From positions 17,174,370-17,234,369 of the forward strand of contig NC_045140.1 of assembly GCF_008831285.2 (NCBI RefSeq): DNA of 60,000 nucleotides. Direction: 5' to 3'. The notes below the pieces were generated by a model that was given only the letters and a program-made list of their open reading frames with translations, searched no databases and was not told the origin of the DNA. Origin of the DNA: Nymphaea colorata. Its lineage: Eukaryota; Streptophyta; Magnoliopsida; Nymphaeales; Nymphaeaceae. Position 1 is the stretch's first letter, and every line of letters begins with the position of its first letter. Below, in pieces: positions 43,138 through 55,299 of the stretch. A program made the position numbers and the translations under genes.

Positions 43138-43983
43138 GTTCTTCTTGTCTTGGGTTTGTTTTATGCAAATTTTATCACGGTGTAAATGAATTTTTGGCTT
43201 TTGCTTGGACAGGAACGATGATTATAAATCCTGAAATTCTCAAAGCATAACCAATTTGAACCCTTAGTCAAACCCTGGAATCGAGCAGGAGGAGTTCCTC
43301 ATCTTGTGCGTCCTTGCCTGACTAGCTACTCTTGCCCTCAACTTGGTTTCCGCTTCACATTATATTGCTCTCCCTAGTTCCACATAATGTTTTAACTAGG
43401 GATTTAAATGGATCCGATATATTAAATTCAATTACAAAAATATTTATCTGAATTTGCTAAATGAATTTTAATTTGTTTTGTTAGTTATATTTAGATTCTT
43501 TAAGCAATTCCATAAGAAAGCCAAGTTTTGAGTTTTGATAAAAATCAGACCCACTTACGTTTAATGCTACTCAGATTTAACTTTGGTTTCAAAGATTAAG
43601 GTTTGGTTCAGAACTTGAATCCAATTATACAATATCTAATTCAGTCAAATTTGGTTACGCTTCTCTAATTTTAATGAATAATACTTCTGTTTTCATGTAT
43701 TGTTGCCCCCATTTCGACCAAAAACAAAATCCCGAAGGGGCGACAGCGGTGAGAGTTCGAGCAACCGACAAAAATCATGATTTAAAGCATGTACTTAGTT
43801 TTACCCAGACGGGAACGGGAAAAGGCCGACTCTTTTTCATTTTTATTCCCCGAATCGCATCATTCCCCGGGAAACCGTGGGCAAGGTTTTCCCTCCATTT
43901 TTTTTTTCTCCGGCCTCTTGTCGTCGTTCTCCTTTCCCTCTGTCTCCTCCTTTGTTCTGCTCTTTGACCGACATTCTTCCTCG
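43138..43983. other. Spacer between OPT and PGLP2 genes
   Basis: The 3' flank of the transporter and the promoter region of the phosphatase, in the same orientation. The last 80 bases before the PGLP2 start are pyrimidine-rich (TTTTTTTTCTCC, TCCTTTCCCTCTGTCTCC), as is common in plant leaders. No clear TATA box or AATAAA signal and no coding motif were found. Confidence 0.6.
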
Positions 43984-46900
43984 ATGGGGGATGTAAGAAT
44001 CGATGATCTACCGCGACGTCTTTCCAGTGAGGACGCCAGAATTCTTCTCGAGTCAACTGATGTTTTCATCTTCGACTGTGACGGTGAGAGTCATCGGTTT
44101 TGAAAGCATTTATATGATTCTATCCTTGTTTGCTTGTTGGAGAAACCCTGCAGTTGGATTCTGTTTTTTATTTGAGAATGCTTCAACGTAATAACGACTT
44201 CCTTGCGATTGAATTTCCTTTCAGAAAGGGACGAACGCAATGACGATACCGATTCCATGGTCATTTTTATTCAACTTTTTTGTCATTGTCCGTTTCGATT
44301 CAATAAATAGCGTAATTGACGCATTAGATGAATGTTGAATAATTAACCTTTTTTATGTCTGGATTTGAATCCTTTCTGCATGAAATTACTAAAACGGAAA
44401 GAGTAGTTGCGCTGATATCGTCGTCATCAGTATCATGATTTTCTTCTCCTGAATTTGCAAGAAGCATTTATTTTTTAATATTAGTTTGAACAATGCATAA
44501 TTGTCGTATTTTTTGTGCTTAAGATATCTCTCGTGCTGATTTTGCTACTGCCGAGCTTTCTTTCGTGGGAAACAGGATTTTATTCGATGATTTTTTTTTG
44601 TCTAAATTTTCAAGAAAAACAATTTGAGTTTTGCTCTGTCTTCTGTTTGACATTGACCCTAAGAAGTTTCCCAATACAGTTTAATTGATATAACTGGATT
44701 TTTCGTAGGTGTTATTTGGAAAGGCGACATGCTTATAGAAGGAGTTGCACAAACCATGGAGATGCTTAGATCAATGGTAATGGCTGCATATAGAACGCTT
44801 CAAATACGGATCTCTTTGACAATATGCGGACAATATCCAGAGATATCTACTAAGCTTGAAAGGATTAATTGTACACGCCGCCTTGCTCATGCAATTTTAA
44901 CAAATTAATGAAATGGAACTATGCAGGAGTTGGTTGACAGGCAGTACAGTATGACTAATAGAAACTATTAAATCCGGGAGCATACACCTGTGCTTTTTTT
45001 TCTTTTTGTTTGTGTGCTGTTCACACTTCATATTGTGACATTTACCAGCACCTGCAGCCTCTGAACAAATGTAATCAAATCATGAACATGCCTGCGCAGA
45101 GTTTCAAAATCTTAGGGTTTCTAGTCGCGTTTATTTTTGCATGCTTTGCACATATCTTTGTCAGTACTTCTATTGCGAGATACCTGTGACTCCATTGGTG
45201 AAATAGTGTGTCTCTCCAACAAAAAAAAAAAAAAAAACATGAATGAGTTAAGAAGAATATGCATCTCGATACACGGGAATAAATGTATCAAGCATGGTTT
45301 TGGAATCGCATTTAGTAAGATGCCAATCTGACACAAATTTTTGACACTGAGGTTTTCAGAAGCAACATTTTCTGCTGCCTTCCCATGAATGCAAGGTTAT
45401 ACGTTTATTTTAACCATTGAAGCACGTGACCTCAACTTATTAATCAGCTCCTAAAAGCATGAGCATAGGCATTCTCTCCTAATCTGGTTTGAGATGGTCT
45501 GGAGGAAACTAATGACCGCTATTTGTTATTGACCTGGCTGACACTGGACACCACAATAACACGGTGATATTGGTTTGAACTTTGAAGTTTGTTTTCTCCA
45601 TCTTCAATCCATTTTGACAGGGGAAGAAGCTGGTTTTTGTGACAAACAACTCCAGAAAATCAAGGCGACAATATGCAAAAAAGTTCGAGAGGGTTGGTTT
45701 GACAGTGAATGAGGTAACGTATTTGCTTTTTTCTGGCAATTTTTTAATCCAAATTTTATCACTCTAACTACATCAAATTGCTGTTGCGTTTTGCTTCACT
45801 CAGGAGGAGATTTTCTCTTCATCCTTTGCAGCATCTGTTTTCTTGGAGTCCATAAATTTCCCCAAGGAGAGAAAGGTGCACGTTCTATCTTCCTGTTAGG
45901 ATCCCTTTCTGGATAGGTACAACTCACACTAATTCTTGTTTTGTAGAATAAAGATTAGATAACCTCGGTTCTGATATCCGGTTCCTTCATCAAGCTACTG
46001 CACATAAAATTTATCATTGAATTTAACAGTTATTTGTATGGTTAAATCAGTAAAAACATCCTACATTTCTACTCTTAGAAGTTATGAGTAAACACTGACA
46101 TGCCTGGGGAAGCATCATATAAGAAGTTTCCTTGATGCACCCTCTCTAGTGAAGAGAAGGATTTTGAGGATTGGAGATGGGTAACAATAATAAATGAATT
46201 TGGTTATCCAACATGGAAGATATATTGCAGATTCACTATAAATGGAACATAAGGTGCTCTAACCAAGTCTTTTTTTCAAGTGAAAAAGTAAGATTAGGCT
46301 ATGAAACTAGAATCTTGAACTCCTTCTGTTTGATGTATCCTGTTCCTACAGATGCTGCTGTGATCAGGGGATCTGATTCGCTGGTGTTTGGTGTCCTATC
46401 TGATGTGACAAGTGACACATACAGAAACTTGGGAGTTTGGTTATGTTGTTCTACTAACATCTGAATCTCCTTCATACTGTTTGTCATGTTGTAACCAAAT
46501 ACAGTATTTTTCGATTATAAGAACTGACTCTGTATATGTCCCCTTTGTGAAGGGGTAAGACCTATGTTTTATGGACAACAAATATGGGTGTCATTGTTGA
46601 ATATGAGTATGAACTGGCGGACAATGCGAGCTTGATTCTGGACACGCCATTCGTAGTCAACTGATGCATCCTTAGTTGGATATATGTGTTGGTCAGATGT
46701 CAACTAAAGTCAAAGTCTATAAAGAAAGACTATTAACCTCGGAAATGATCCTCCAATCCTCTCAACTCTGGAAGCAATAAGGCTACAGTATAAATTTGTA
46801 AGTCAAGGAATGAAGCATTATGAACGAGAAACTACCTTTCTTCTTATTCTTCTGATCCTTATTATTTCTTTCTGTTATTTCCCTTCTTGATTTTCCCTCA

Positions 46901-49900
46901 TTTCTTCTTTCCCTAATGAAGTTCAAGTAACTCAGTTACCCTAATCAAGATTAGACGTAACAATTTGGAACAAGAGCTAGGTACGCTGCCAAATGAGCAT
47001 CCAAAAAGGAGTACATGGATCCAACAGCAAGAAGAGGCACTAGCAGTAGACACCAAATCAGTTGATGATCACATGGCAGCAGTGGAAAAGCGATTCTGAT
47101 CTTTCGAGAAAAATGAGGTCAACACCTAGCAATTAGTCAAGTACAACATGCTCAAGTTTCTCCAAACTTATATAGGTTATCTGAAGATCGTGATCAACCA
47201 AAATTGAGAAGGTTCATTAACTGGGGTGAATTAACTGCAACAATGGCATGAAGTTGGAAACTCCTCGACCCTTGATGTTGTTTGACAGCAAGTGCAAACC
47301 CAATTCCTCCAAGAACTGGACAGAAACCAAGTCCATCTTGATGAAACACCAACTTAAACTAGAGCACTCTTGCTTGGATATTTTATGCAGAACATTACTG
47401 TCTGTGTAGGAATGATGAGAGCTAACAGTGCAAATGTTAGTGATGGTTCAAGGGGCAGAACACACGTTCTACTTGGAAGCAATTTACTCAGGTTCTGATC
47501 CACATATTCAGTTCAACTCTGTTCACAGCCTACAACATGGAGTTAAGAAAACTACATCAGAAGCAAACTGTGGTAGAATTTCAAGCAAACTTTGACAAAC
47601 TGAGTCACATAGTGGCTGGCTGTTCAAAAGATGGGTTGATTGGTGGCCTTTTGGGAGGTGCAAAGGAAGAATTGTAAATCGAGGTTTGAATATCCAAGCA
47701 TTTCAGCCTGCTAGAAGGCTTAGGCTTCAAGTTCGCAAATGACTGAGGGAAATATTATAAATGCCAGTCAACTGACAAAAGATTATCGGAGTTTTCATGG
47801 GTAGGAAAAACGATTGACTGCTGTTAAAAAAAAAATCAACAGAAATAACTGTTGGTAACTAGGGATATATATGTTTATACATCTGAATAATGTAAATTTA
47901 TATTTCTTTTCTTTTCTGTTTTTGTAATTTTTATTTTTGCTTTCTATGTTTTTGTTTTCCTGTTTCTGTTCAATAATATCTTTTGACTTGATTGCGCTAG
48001 CTTGTTCTCTCCTCTCTATATAATGGAGTTTCCCCCTTGTAATGTATGGTTGTTCTCAGCCACTTTTTTCCTATTTAATATTATTGTATTTATTCTTAAC
48101 TTGTGCCGTAGTTCCCATTAAGAGCTTTTCTGTCTAGCAGATTCGTTTGAACTATTTTTTTGGGCTTTGAACCTCTTCTGTTTTGGCTATTTTTCAAGAG
48201 TTTAAAGTTGCTTACCAGTGGCTGGGTTACATGGTATCAGAGCTTGGCTGATTCCCTTGTTGTGCCAATTCTTACCTGAAGCATGTGCCATCCTTGAAGA
48301 ATTGTGGAACTGGTAACGTTGTTTATTTAGACGAGGTTTTGAAGCTTTGAAACTCAAGAGTACAAATTTGTCTACATGGCTGACTCGTAACAAAATAACT
48401 CCAACAACTTCAATTTTGTTCCTGTCTTCAAACTTGATAGTTGTGTCCCTCCACCCAAATTTTTGGAAAATAATCTGCACCAGTATGCTGCAACTGCACT
48501 CACACCCATGTGTTACAGTATCAAACAATAAACTTTGATTTCCAGTTTTATAGACACATTATGTTTTAAACATGCCTTGCTCTCTGAGTTGATCTTTAGT
48601 ACCCGTGTCAGTTTCACAAGCATCAGACATTGATATTTCAAGCTTTTGCACATATGACATCCAAATACTTTTGCATGTTTTCATTAGTCCATGAATGGGA
48701 TCATTATATAACTTGGTTCTGGTTATCTCCATATGATGGAGGAGAAAAACACAAGGTATTGCCTTTTTTTTTTTTTTTGTAAATGCATATACATGGTAAA
48801 CTTTCACATTTTGTGAGCTATATCATAGACTATTTATATATTATTTATGCGACAATGGAGATAATTAAGAAAATTATGTATTTGTTTCTCTGTAGGTCTA
48901 CATTATTGGTGAGGAAGGCATATGTGAAGAACTGGAACTCATTGGATTAACATGTCTCGGTGGCCCGGTATGCTTCCATCATTTTGAGGCGCAAAAGTTC
49001 AAGAATGACTTATGCTCCTGAGAGAAATTAAGCAATAATTTTCTGATCAATTTTCTTTGTTGGTGCTATTCCAACTTGCTTTGAAGTTTGAACTATCTCA
49101 ATGCTAGTGAGGTTATAAAACATTTACACATATGATCTCATAAATGCCTATTAAGTCTGGATACTGAGGAACCATGTTAACTATATACACGTGGGAAAGA
49201 AAAAGCTACCTCTTGCTACATACCGTTTGACAGGAATTGCATCATAAAATGAGATGGTTTTGTGTTAACAAGTTCAAGTATATTTGACATTCATATTTAG
49301 TCTTTTCACTTTGTGCTTCTGGACGACAGGTCTCTACTACACAAGTTTTATACATCTCCATATGTCTAGATTCAATTATTAGCAGCCTTCAGAAGACAAG
49401 TTGATTAAAAGACTGACCTTGTGTACTTGCCATATCCAGTCTTAAGCATGTCTTCTCATTTTTAACATTTTTTATAAGTAGCTGTAAGTTGACTTACATC
49501 TTACACTTTGGTCATCCTAAATCATATGTAGAATAATTTTTGGCTATCACTTAGAGTGCAGTGTAGGACTTTATCAATAACAAAAGTGATCCATGTTAAC
49601 TCTAGCTTCACTCATAATTTGTTTTGTATATTTAACTCCTACTATGTTTCCTGATCATGATTTTCACTATTTTATAACAACGCGTAAAGAAAACGCAATG
49701 ATGCATTTTGAAACATTAACGAGGTGAAAGCACATGCTGCATGATGCACAGATTAACTGTCATGAACATTTTGTTTAGGTGGTTCTCATGACGAATTGTG
49801 ACTTATCTTCAGGAGGATGGCAAGAAAAGGATAGATTTCAAACCAGACTTGTTCATTGAACATGATAAGAGTGTAATCATAAGATCCTCCTTTTACCTTT

Positions 49901-52216
49901 TCTTTCTTGTCCTTTCTTTTCATAAGTTTCTAAGAATTATATAATACACCCTAGATGATTTGAGCACCATCATTTTCTCAAAGAATCAAGTTGTTTAATA
50001 CTCACAATTTTTTTCCCCAGGTTGGAGCAGTTGTTGTTGGGCTTGACCAGTACATTAATTACTACAAAATACAGTAAGATTTCTTCTCTTTTTCCTCAAT
50101 TGTCTTTTTAACATTTGCTAAAATGTTCATCGTAAACCATAAGCCCCTTGTGAGACATTAAGCCCACTATTTAATGTCATTTCCTAGAGAATTTGGGAAC
50201 AAATGGCATATGTGCTTGAAAGAATCTCTTGAACTTATTAGTTGTTCTGCTTCGACCTCAAAATGCCATATCCATGCAGTATTTAAGCTACTTATTATAT
50301 AGGCGATGCTAAACTTCTATCCAAAATAGACGTGCAGATGCTTCTCAAAATTCTAGGTACAGCTGAAACTCTTTTCTACATGAAGAATATGCTCTATGAT
50401 TGTTATTACGTCTCTGAATCTAATAAATTGTGGTCTTTATGTTTCTATTGCTCAAGATCAACATCAATGTGCCCTTTGTGCCCACAATCAACTCCAGCTA
50501 ATGGTATCTTGGAATGTAATACATGATTATGCTTTTCTACTGTTGCAGCTACGCTACTCTTTGTATCCGTGGAAATCCAGGATGTCTATTTATTGCAACT
50601 AACCAAGATGCTTCTGGACATATGACAGATTCACAGGAATGGCCAGGTTTTTTCTGTGCATGGCCCTACGTACATATCTCTCCGTATAAAACTCTAGCAA
50701 TAACCAGATATACTAATGCAATTTGACTGGCTGTGCTATTAATATATGAAATCAGGTGCTGGGTCAATGGTTGGTGCCATACGTGGCTCGACTCAAAAGG
50801 AGCCTATTGTTGTTGGGAAACCATCACAGCTTATGATGAAGTTGCTATTGGAGAGGTATCAACAGTTCTGACAGAAATATTCTTTGGGTAGTCTACGAGC
50901 ATCCAAAGTATCTGCTTAGTAATGAAAACATTGTGAGATTTGTTTCTTTTTCTAAGCTTCCTCTGTCTGATTCATTGCCACGATGTATAGGTTTCAGACT
51001 GATGCCTCCAAGATGTGCATGGTTGGTGACAGATTGGATACTGATATTTTGTTTGGTCTAAATGGAGGCTGCAAGACGTTGCTTGTTCTCTCAGGTGAGG
51101 AGACTGCGTTTTCGACACCGCTTCATCCCATCTGGTCTGGTTGTGAGTTTTAAACCTAGAGCTGCCAATATGTACGCCTACCTCCCGTGGTCTGACAGAC
51201 CTGCCCAACAACAAAGGAGAAGTGTTAGAAGCCCAAAGCTTAACCATGTATTAATTTGCATTTGTTTTACAAGCACTCACAACCACGCGGTTTCATGCTG
51301 CCACTAAGTCGCGTGTTCTAACCTTGGAGGCTTCTTTACACGTATACGGAGATGGAATGATTCGTTGCATGAGTATTCTAGTCTCTGAACTTTTTAAAAC
51401 AAGACATGGAGACGCGTGTTCTCTAGCTTAACAAAATATTTTTCTGACTTTAAGCATTCAGAAACATTTTTAACGAAAGACAATCTTGAACCACCAAAAG
51501 AGTGATAAAATAACATTCAAATAATATTGCATTGGACAGCAAGGCGGTCCACTCCAAAGGAGGTTTGCCATACTAACTTGTTGTTGCTGTCACCACCCAA
51601 TGTCTGCATATTCGAAAATTTTCCAGCTAAGTAGCTCTATGAATCGTTTCTTATGGTTAAAATCATGTGAAACGCTGGTCTACCTATACTTTCACGGCCA
51701 AAGGCTTCTTAGGGCTAGCAACTTTTTTTTTTTTTTCAAAGTTCATTCCCATTTCGTAGGTAATAAACTCGTAACTGTACGTTGAAAAAGTTAAACTGAA
51801 GAGTCGCCTTTTTACAATGGAAATTACATTCCATGGTTAGAGGAAGTCAAGTTGGGATCTGGACTTATCTAGATCATCTGCGGGTCTGACCATTAACAAC
51901 CCAAACTTGATGCTTTCAACCTAAGAAAGATTCTGTATGTGGTTGCTATTCTATCTCCATTTTGCTTTCCTTTTTCTTTTGTGGTACGGAAGTACTTAAT
52001 TCTTACTCTATGGACATGGATATCAATGAGGTTCTAATTTGTTGGGTTTCTTTATCCACAACGCAGCGAAAGGATTTGAATTTTAATATTTGAAGCTAAT
52101 GTTAAAGCATTTGAGTGGCAGGTGTGACGACTTTAGCGGGCTTAACTGATCCATCCAACAACATTCATCCTGACTATTATACTGAGAAGGTTTCGGATCT
52201 TATGGAGCTAGTCTGA
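43984..52216 (+). CDS. PGLP2: Phosphoglycolate phosphatase 2 (cytosolic PGLP2 type), complete, 304 aa
   Basis: Exons: 43984-44083, 44709-44776, 45621-45713, 45804-45875, 48896-48967, 49813-49872, 50021-50073, 50549-50646, 50756-50855, 50991-51094, 52122-52216, totalling 915 nt with all phases matching. It is a HAD-superfamily phosphatase that hydrolyses 2-phosphoglycolate and similar phosphoesters. HAD motif I is FIFDCDGVIW, with the nucleophile and acid/base aspartates, split by intron 1. Motif II is [11 protein letters not shown], motif III is VVGKPS, and motif IV is [13 protein letters not shown]. The region between ([20 protein letters not shown] and [19 protein letters not shown]) matches the cap domain of plant and animal PGP/PGLP proteins. 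There is no plastid transit peptide, since the protein begins [20 protein letters not shown]. This points to the cytosolic paralogue rather than the photorespiratory plastid form. The exon 7-8 junction gives YKIHYATLC where I recall KIQY in Arabidopsis. Intron 4 (3.0 kb) carries retrotransposon remnants. Confidence 0.95.
46687..46962 (+). mobile_element. LTR of a truncated gypsy-like retrotransposon (PGLP2 intron 4)
   Basis: The stretch begins TGTTGGTCAG and ends GACGTAACA, the TG...CA form of an LTR. It is followed at 46964-46977 by TTTGGAACAAGAGC, which differs at three bases from TTTGGTATCAGAGC, the usual initiator-methionine tRNA primer-binding site. The 5' limit rests only on the TGTT/AACA symmetry and no partner LTR was found. 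Confidence 0.45.
46983..47790 (+). pseudogene. Broken gag gene of a Ty3/gypsy retrotransposon
   Basis: Pieces of a plant gypsy gag can be read in shifting frames: a start region with [12 protein letters not shown] followed by a stop, then [54 protein letters not shown] and GGAKEEL followed by a stop. The pattern TWxQF, LxKLxQxxxVxEFQxxFDxL and GLxGxxKEEL is typical of capsid regions of plant gypsy elements. Frameshifts and stops make it non-functional. Protease, reverse transcriptase and integrase are absent; the copia-like LTR follows directly. Confidence 0.75.
47850..48231 (+). mobile_element. 5' LTR of a truncated copia-like retrotransposon (PGLP2 intron 4)
   Basis: A 382-bp stretch starts TGTTGGTAACTAGGG and ends GGCTGGGTTACA. 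It contains a TATA-like CTCTATATAATGG (about 48015) with a pyrimidine-rich, AT-rich right part, as expected of an LTR. A perfect primer-binding site follows immediately. I did not find a second LTR in the window. Confidence 0.7.
48232..48243 (+). other. Retrotransposon primer-binding site
   Basis: TGGTATCAGAGC is the standard plant LTR-retrotransposon primer-binding site, complementary to the 3' end of initiator methionine tRNA. It begins right after the LTR's terminal CA. Confidence 0.8.
48376..48531 (+). pseudogene. Start of a copia gag, interrupted and truncated
   Basis: About 130 bases after the primer-binding site an ATG opens MADS, then TAA, then [16 protein letters not shown] and [16 protein letters not shown] in the same frame. 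This resembles the N-terminus of plant copia gag proteins. The frame stops at 48529-48531 and nothing of the rest of the element follows. Confidence 0.55.
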
Positions 52217-52310
52217 TTCTTCATCTGGTAAAACATTTTTCCTCCATTTTCCACTATAAAATAAAATATTAGTGGCACTATCATTTCTGCTGTTTGTCGT
52301 GCATGACTGA

Positions 52311-52316
52311 AATAAA
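52311..52316 (+). terminator. Polyadenylation signal candidate for PGLP2
   Basis: AATAAA lies 95 bp after the PGLP2 stop codon; another AT-rich AAAATAAAATA lies near 52257. Confidence 0.5.
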
Positions 52317-52684
52317 TCGTTGGCTGTTTGTTTCTTTCGCTTTTGTACTTTTAGTAATAAGATGAAAAGTGCCTATATGAAGAATTACATATATGAAAAA
52401 CTTTTTTTTTGTCTCAACAAAATTAAATAGGAACATGAGAGAGATAAAGAGAAAGAGAAACTTGTCATACAAATGAAAAAAGGATTTTTCATTCATTTGA
52501 AGCTATAAAAAAGAATAGCGTTTAATTTGCATTATGAAATCTTAATTTTTCCTGTCATTTCCATTTCCAAGTGGTTCATTCATGTGCTCTTAAAGCATAG
52601 ACGGGGCCGGTTCGAACGACAGCCTTGGGGTAATTGGGACCTTTTGATTTTCAAGCTTGTCAGGTGCGGGTGTGCCAATTGATA

Positions 52685-53000
52685 TGATGCCTAGCCTTAC
52701 ACTGGAATAGTTGGTGCAATTGACATTCCTCTGGAAATGACGGATCTCGATTCATGGGAGCGGGCGCTAGCTCTCAATCCCAGTAAGTGGTGTTTCCATT
52801 AGCACAAAATGTGCCCAGACTTGTTGGGTCTTGGCCTAGCCTATGCCCAGCCTTGCATCGGAATAGTTGGTGCATTCACAAACCACATTCCTCTAGAAAC
52901 GAGGGATTCGTCATTCGTGTGGTGAGAGAGGGTGCTAACTCTCGATCCCAGTAAGTTCATGTTTCCGCATGCAAACACCGCTTTCACAGAAAATGTGCCC
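52685..53000 (+). repeat. Imperfect tandem duplication (~155 bp, two copies)
   Basis: Shared landmarks in the same order are GGAATAGTTGGTGCA, ACATTCCTCT, CTCTCGATCCCAGTAAG (first copy CTCTCAATCCCAGTAAG) and AAAATGTGCCCA. The copies start near 52685 and 52841 and differ by small indels. Confidence 0.75.
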
Positions 53001-55250
53001 ATTTTGTGTGAACTGTGATGTTGGGATGTGGGTATAAATCAAAGAGACCCTTAGGTAAAGCAAAGGGGTTGTCTACTCTCTAAGCGAAAGCTACGAAACC
53101 TTTTTTAGATCAAAACAGTGAAAAGAAATATCCTCTCTTTTTGTTTGGAATAAAAAGGAGGGGCCTAACCCCCCAGCAGCCGGTTTCCGGAAAAGAAATG
53201 CCGTGTCAGAATGGAATTCTTAAAGAGTCTATAGGCGCCTCATTCTAACTGCACTTAATGAAAGCCGACTTGGTTGTACTCTCAATTTCGCTTCAAAGAC
53301 TTGCTTATAGGTGTAACGAGCGGACCTGCATGTGGCGTGGCAAAATGAACCAAGCATCACATGGGCGACCAGCACATGGCCGAAACCTGTGTAAGCTCAT
53401 ACCACGTCCTAACTCATTTCAGTTCCATAAGGTGATCATTTGGTGGCTTTAAATGCAAAAAATTATGTTAGATCATCTAATGTTCTTTAAGTTCATCAAT
53501 TGGATAAACTGCCAAAAGAAATTGACAAGCTAAGCTTGCATTAAGATCTTTAGGCGTATAAATGGATTCTATGTTAAAATGCTGCTCGTTATCTTACATT
53601 TTTCTTTAGCAAGTAAATTTAGAACTTGTCTGCGTTATATGCTTAATTGGGTTCATACGCAATGTGCGTTTAATTTCTAGCTTGTATGATTCTGCAAATC
53701 GGATGGGGTTCATGATTTTGTGAGATCGAACTACAATCGGGTTTCATCTCAACTCTTTTCATTGATTGAGCAATTCTTGAAGCAGGGAACATGTCCAATT
53801 GTGACTTGAACACGATGCTTCGTGACAAATACGACCCAAGTTCAAGTTCTACGAATGGTGTCATCTGTTTTTTTCTGTTTTTATGCCATACAGCATAAAA
53901 TCCTCGTGTACACCTCCACCTTCCTTCCTTAGGAGTCCATCGAGAATGTCTTCTCATTGTTTTATGAAAAAGTGACTGCCTTAATTCCTGAATATCGAGT
54001 TCTAGGTGCCTTTTAACGTAGAGAATTTAAGCTATTTCACCTAGCAACATGAGTAAAACCTCTCGGGAATACATGACCACCTGTAGGCGCCAAATCTCTA
54101 ATATTATATTCACCTGCTCTCATAAAGCTGACCGAGGATACAAGAAAGCTGCATCACTTGTGTCGCATCCTGTACCTGCTGATGCATCCCAAGGAAGGGC
54201 CACTGCACCATCCAGATGAAGTTGTCAGGCATCAGTTAGCTCCTCCACAAAATAATTACTGTTCAGTTATAAACAACTTTACAGCTATGTTCACATGAGC
54301 GGCTTTTATGGCATGGTCGTCAGAATACCACTTATTGTTACAGGAGCGTGGATACACATCTGTCGTTAAAATCGGAATATCCACAGGAGATTCCCCACAC
54401 ATATTATAGTCATATGCGTTGGAATCTTATCTTTTTACAGCAATCATACAACGCAAGCGGAGAACTGCCATGAGATAATTTGATATTAGCGAGCGTCGAG
54501 ATTTCGTCACACGCAACGGCGGCCGTTAATGTTATGTCATCATCTCTTGAATGGCAGGCCTTCATTCATTCCCTCAACTGTTCATCATTTGTGGCATCGC
54601 TCTCCGAGGGGAAAAAAGCCAGAGCTATTCATTGCAATGAGCAAGGAAGCAACGCTTTTTTAATAAGCGTGATTGGTAATATGAAATCCACTCTGAAAAT
54701 CTGATTCATGGATTTAAGGCTGGACTTCCTTTATTTGATCTTAAATCTATGGTTTTTCACATTACAACGATGTTAAGTAAGGTTAATTTTTCAAAAGGCA
54801 CCTTTCAATGCAGTCCCGAATCTAGATTTGAGGCTATCAAATGCAAACTTACGGTTGAAAGCAATAATTTTATAGGGAAAGTGCTTTTCCTGAAATTCAA
54901 CTGGCTTTACCCATGCAGAACGCATGTTTCCTTCTGCACGGAGAATATTTTTTCTTTCAATTTCTTCGTCACCCTAATAACCTTCAATTAGATATTGGTT
55001 TTGTACCCAGACCACCAACTGTTATATTACATGTCTGTTTCTTAATCCGCGTCCAATTTGATTACCGCTTTCTCACTTTCTATTAATTTTAAAATGTCTT
55101 ACTTCCCACTTCCAAGTCCCCACAATGTTTGGTAATTAGCAACCACAAATGTTTAAAATTTGAGAAATCTAGCAGGATTTTACAAGGAAAACTTGAACAT
55201 ATTGACACTGCGAGAATCGACCATCCTACATCAAGTTGTTTGATTCAAAT

Positions 55251-55256
55251 TTTATT
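55251..55256 (-). terminator. Polyadenylation signal candidate for the CIPK gene
   Basis: TTTATT on the plus strand is AATAAA on the minus strand, 44 bp downstream of the CIPK stop codon. Confidence 0.5.
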
Positions 55257-55299
55257 TACAAAATTACACGAAGAATAAGAAAATCAGGCAGGGTCCCCG

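Larger units (their letters stand above)
45876..48895 (+). other. PGLP2 intron 4 with transposon debris
   Basis: At 3020 bp this is the longest intron of the gene. About 1.5 kb of it (46687-48231) is retrotransposon-like. The part before 46687 and the part after 48531 show no gene. The donor (AAG then GTGCAC) and acceptor (CTGTAG then GTCTAC) look intact, so splicing is probably still possible. Confidence 0.7.
52217..55250. other. Spacer between tail-to-tail genes PGLP2 and CIPK
   Basis: No gene is seen. An imperfect direct duplication of about 155 bp lies at 52685-53000. Scattered short open frames have no motifs, and there is no sign of an RNA gene. Confidence 0.6.

Noticed and set aside
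46213-46464. 83-aa open frame in PGLP2 intron 4 as an extra exon
   Set aside because: PGLP2 exons 4 and 5 join in phase and match the family without it, and the frame has no recognisable motif.
50070-50550. Alternative PGLP2 exon 7 ending at ACAG to restore Gln
   Set aside because: The only donor is GTAAGAT after ACA; using it keeps the frame and yields His in KIHYATLC, a tolerable substitution.
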